Assembly (NCBI GenBank): GCA_965365655.1
Contig: CBDUCN010000110.1
Location: forward strand, 1-14,390
Length of the DNA stretch: 14,390 nt
Direction: 5' to 3'
Source: JBFHNV01 sp965365655
Lineage (GTDB): Bacteria > Pseudomonadota > Gammaproteobacteria > HK1
Numbering within the stretch: position 1 is the stretch's first letter; each line of letters opens with the position of its first letter. This document shows positions 12,940-14,390 of this stretch, piece after piece. The notes under the pieces are model-generated. The model was not told where the DNA came from. It did not search any database and saw only the letters and a program-made list of their open reading frames with translations. The position numbers and the translations under genes are program-made.

Positions 12940-14124
12940 TCAGCCGAGCACGCCGCAGGCGCGCCCCGCCTGCGCGAACGCGTCGACCGCCCGCTCGAGG
13001 TGCTCGCGCTCGTGCACCGCCGAGATCTGCACCCGGATCCGGGCCTGGCCGCGCGGCACCACGGGAAACGAGAAGCCGATCACGTAGATGCCGAGCTCGA
13101 GAAGGCGCTCGGCCATCGCCTGGGCGACCTTCGCGTCGTAGAGCATGACCGCGACGATGGGGTGCTCGCCCGGCTTGACGTCGAAGCCCGCGGCGACCAT
13201 CCGCTCGCGGAACCAGCGCGTGTTCGTGACGAGACGTGAGCGCAGATCGTCCGCGTCTTCGAGCAGGCGGATCGCCTCGATGCCGGCGGCGGCGATCGGC
13301 GGTGCGATGGAGTTCGAGAACAGGTACGGGCGCGAGCGCTGGCGGAGCAGCTCCACCACCTCGCGTCCGGCGGCGGTGAAGCCGCCGGACGCGCCGCCCA
13401 GCGCCTTGCCCAGCGTCGAGGTGTAGATCGCGATGCGGTCCGCGACGCCGTGGTGTTCGGCGGAGCCGCGGCCGGTGGGCCCGACGAAGCCGGTGGCGTG
13501 CGAGTCGTCCACCATCACCAGCGCGCCGTGCTTCTCCGCGAGCGCGACGATGCGATCCAGCGGCGCGATGTCGCCGTCCATGCTGAACACGCCGTCGGTC
13601 GCGACGAGGCGCGTTCCCGCGTCCTTCGCTTCGACCAGCTTCGCCTCCAGGTCGTCCATGTCGGCGTGCGCGTAGCGATAGCGCCGCGCCTTGCAAAGAC
13701 GGATGCCGTCGATGATGGACGCGTGGTTCAGCGCGTCGCTGATCACGGCGTCGTCCTCGGTGAGCAGCGTCTCGAACAGGCCGCCATTCGCGTCGAAGCA
13801 GGAGGAGTAGAGGATCGCGTCGTCGGTGCCCAGGAACCCGGCGATGGCCGCCTCGAGCTGCTTGTGCAGATCCTGGGTGCCGCAGATGAAGCGCACCGAG
13901 GCCATGCCGAAGCCGTGGTCGTCCAGCGCCTTCTTCGCCGCCGCGATCAGGCGCGGGTCGTCGGCGAGGCCCAGGTAGTTGTTGGCGCAGAAGTTCACGA
14001 CCTCGCGCCCGCCCTCGACCGCGATGCGCGCGGACTGCGGCGTCGTGATCACGCGCTCCGACTTGTACAGGCCCGCTTCGCGGATCGCCGCGAGCTCGTC
14101 GTGGACGTGGGATTCGAGGCTCAT
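12940..14124 (-). CDS. kbl: 2-amino-3-ketobutyrate CoA ligase (glycine C-acetyltransferase)
   Basis: A 394-residue PLP enzyme of the alpha-oxoamine synthase family, close in length to E. coli Kbl (398). It interconverts glycine plus acetyl-CoA with 2-amino-3-ketobutyrate plus CoA in threonine breakdown. Visible features are NFCANNYLGLADDPRLI, the Kbl-typical GFGMASVRFICGTQDLHK, DGVFSMDGDIAPL, DDSHATGFVGPTGRG and the Schiff-base Lys240 in TSTLGKALGGASGG. ATG at 14124 is chosen because AGGAG (14132-14136) precedes it by seven bases; an in-frame start at 14172 adds 16 residues of no family likeness. Threonine dehydrogenase, its usual partner, is not downstream in this window. 5-Aminolevulinate synthase is a relative and would be attractive beside bch genes, but the sequence is Kbl-like. 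Confidence 0.93.
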   Translation of the reverse strand: MSLESHVHDELAAIREAGLYKSERVITTPQSARIAVEGGREVVNFCANNYLGLADDPRLIAAAKKALDDHGFGMASVRFICGTQDLHKQLEAAIAGFLGTDDAILYSSCFDANGGLFETLLTEDDAVISDALNHASIIDGIRLCKARRYRYAHADMDDLEAKLVEAKDAGTRLVATDGVFSMDGDIAPLDRIVALAEKHGALVMVDDSHATGFVGPTGRGSAEHHGVADRIAIYTSTLGKALGGASGGFTAAGREVVELLRQRSRPYLFSNSIAPPIAAAGIEAIRLLEDADDLRSRLVTNTRWFRERMVAAGFDVKPGEHPIVAVMLYDAKVAQAMAERLLELGIYVIGFSFPVVPRGQARIRVQISAVHEREHLERAVDAFAQAGRACGVLG

Positions 14125-14131
14125 CGTCAGG

Positions 14132-14136
14132 CTCCT
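14132..14136 (-). promoter_or_regulatory. Shine-Dalgarno sequence deciding the kbl start
   Basis: AGGAG on the - strand lies seven bases upstream of the ATG at 14124 and inside the longer alternative reading frame from 14172. This supports the shorter protein. Confidence 0.7.
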
Positions 14137-14245
14137 GGAGTCGTGCTCCCTGGGTTCATGCTCGCGCGGCACAGCGCCGCCGCCACGCGGCGCGGCACAC
14201 GCCGCCCGCGACGTAACGAAAGCCGGCGCGCTCCGGATGCACCGC

Positions 14246-14390
14246 TCACTCGGGGAGCGCGACCGGCGCGAGCTCGTGGAAGCGATCGCCGGGACCGGGA
14301 TTTCCCGGCGCGCTCTCGCCGCCGAGGTGGCGCTGGATGCCCCACACGGCGTTGAGCGCGGTCTGCACCGCGCCCTCCACCCAGCCCGGG
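14246..14390 (-). CDS. Flavin amine oxidase-like protein, C-terminal end (5' partial)
   Basis: Reading the - strand from the window edge gives 47 codons before the stop at 14246-14248. They begin PGWVEGAVQTALNAVWGIQR and end DRFHELAPVALPE. A GW-EGA-segment followed by a helix is the C-terminal FAD-closing element of flavin monoamine oxidase-family proteins, in which the GW(V/I/M)EGA motif contacts the isoalloxazine. The rest of the gene, including the Rossmann motif, lies outside. It precedes kbl by 121 bases on the same strand; whether they are co-transcribed is unclear. Other amine-oxidase-fold enzymes remain possible. Confidence 0.7.
   Translation of the reverse strand, partial: PGWVEGAVQTALNAVWGIQRHLGGESAPGNPGPGDRFHELAPVALPE

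Noticed and set aside
12940..14124. 5-aminolevulinate synthase (hemA) instead of kbl
   Set aside because: The GFGMASVRFICGTQDLHK and DGVFSMDGDIAPL stretches follow Kbl; ALAS-typical motifs were not seen.
14125..14172. Longer kbl start at 14172
   Set aside because: The added 16 residues have no family likeness and the good Shine-Dalgarno sequence lies inside this extension.

Overview
The window is a very GC-rich stretch (roughly three quarters G+C by eye), gene-dense, with strong third-position GC bias. It carries bchE and bchJ, genes for anaerobic bacteriochlorophyll synthesis, so the host is a purple phototrophic proteobacterium. A beta- or gammaproteobacterium seems likely, but I cannot place it further. 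No tRNA, rRNA, CRISPR array, insertion sequence or transposase was seen.

Left part (1-1933, + strand): the C-terminal DNA-binding domain of an OmpR/PhoB-type response regulator, cut by the window edge, then after 232 bp a complete two-transmembrane sensor histidine kinase. The 250 bp after the kinase contain four copies of CTTCAC on one face of the helix (spacing 11, 22, 10 bp), the layout expected of an OmpR-family binding site. They lie just before the next operon.

Centre (about 2184-10264, + strand): nine tightly packed or overlapping genes that look like one membrane-lipid modification operon. In order: acyl-chain desaturase, FAD-dependent oxidoreductase (COG2907 type), DUF1365 protein, CFA-synthase-like methyltransferase with substituted catalytic residues, DUF2878 membrane protein, DUF1295 (steroid-5-alpha-reductase-like) membrane protein, a second methyltransferase resembling plant coclaurine N-methyltransferase, a DUF1475-like membrane protein, and a secreted protein of unknown family. 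A sensible reading is that a double bond is made, methylated at the double bond by a SAM enzyme, and then further oxidised or reduced. The end product is unknown. Methyl-branched or furan fatty acids protecting against singlet oxygen would fit a phototroph, but this is inference.

Right part (10297-14390, - strand, convergent with the lipid operon): bchJ and bchE, with bchE transcribed first. The bchE upstream region has a perfect TGT-N12-ACA palindrome (PpsR/CrtJ type) and a perfect TTGAC-N4-GTCAA palindrome (FNR/FixK/Anr type), which predicts joint aerobic-repressor and anaerobic-activator control. Upstream of these lie kbl (2-amino-3-ketobutyrate CoA ligase) and the last 47 codons of a flavin amine oxidase-like gene running off the edge.

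The part most worth following up is the lipid operon with its two unusual methyltransferases and its adjacent two-component system.
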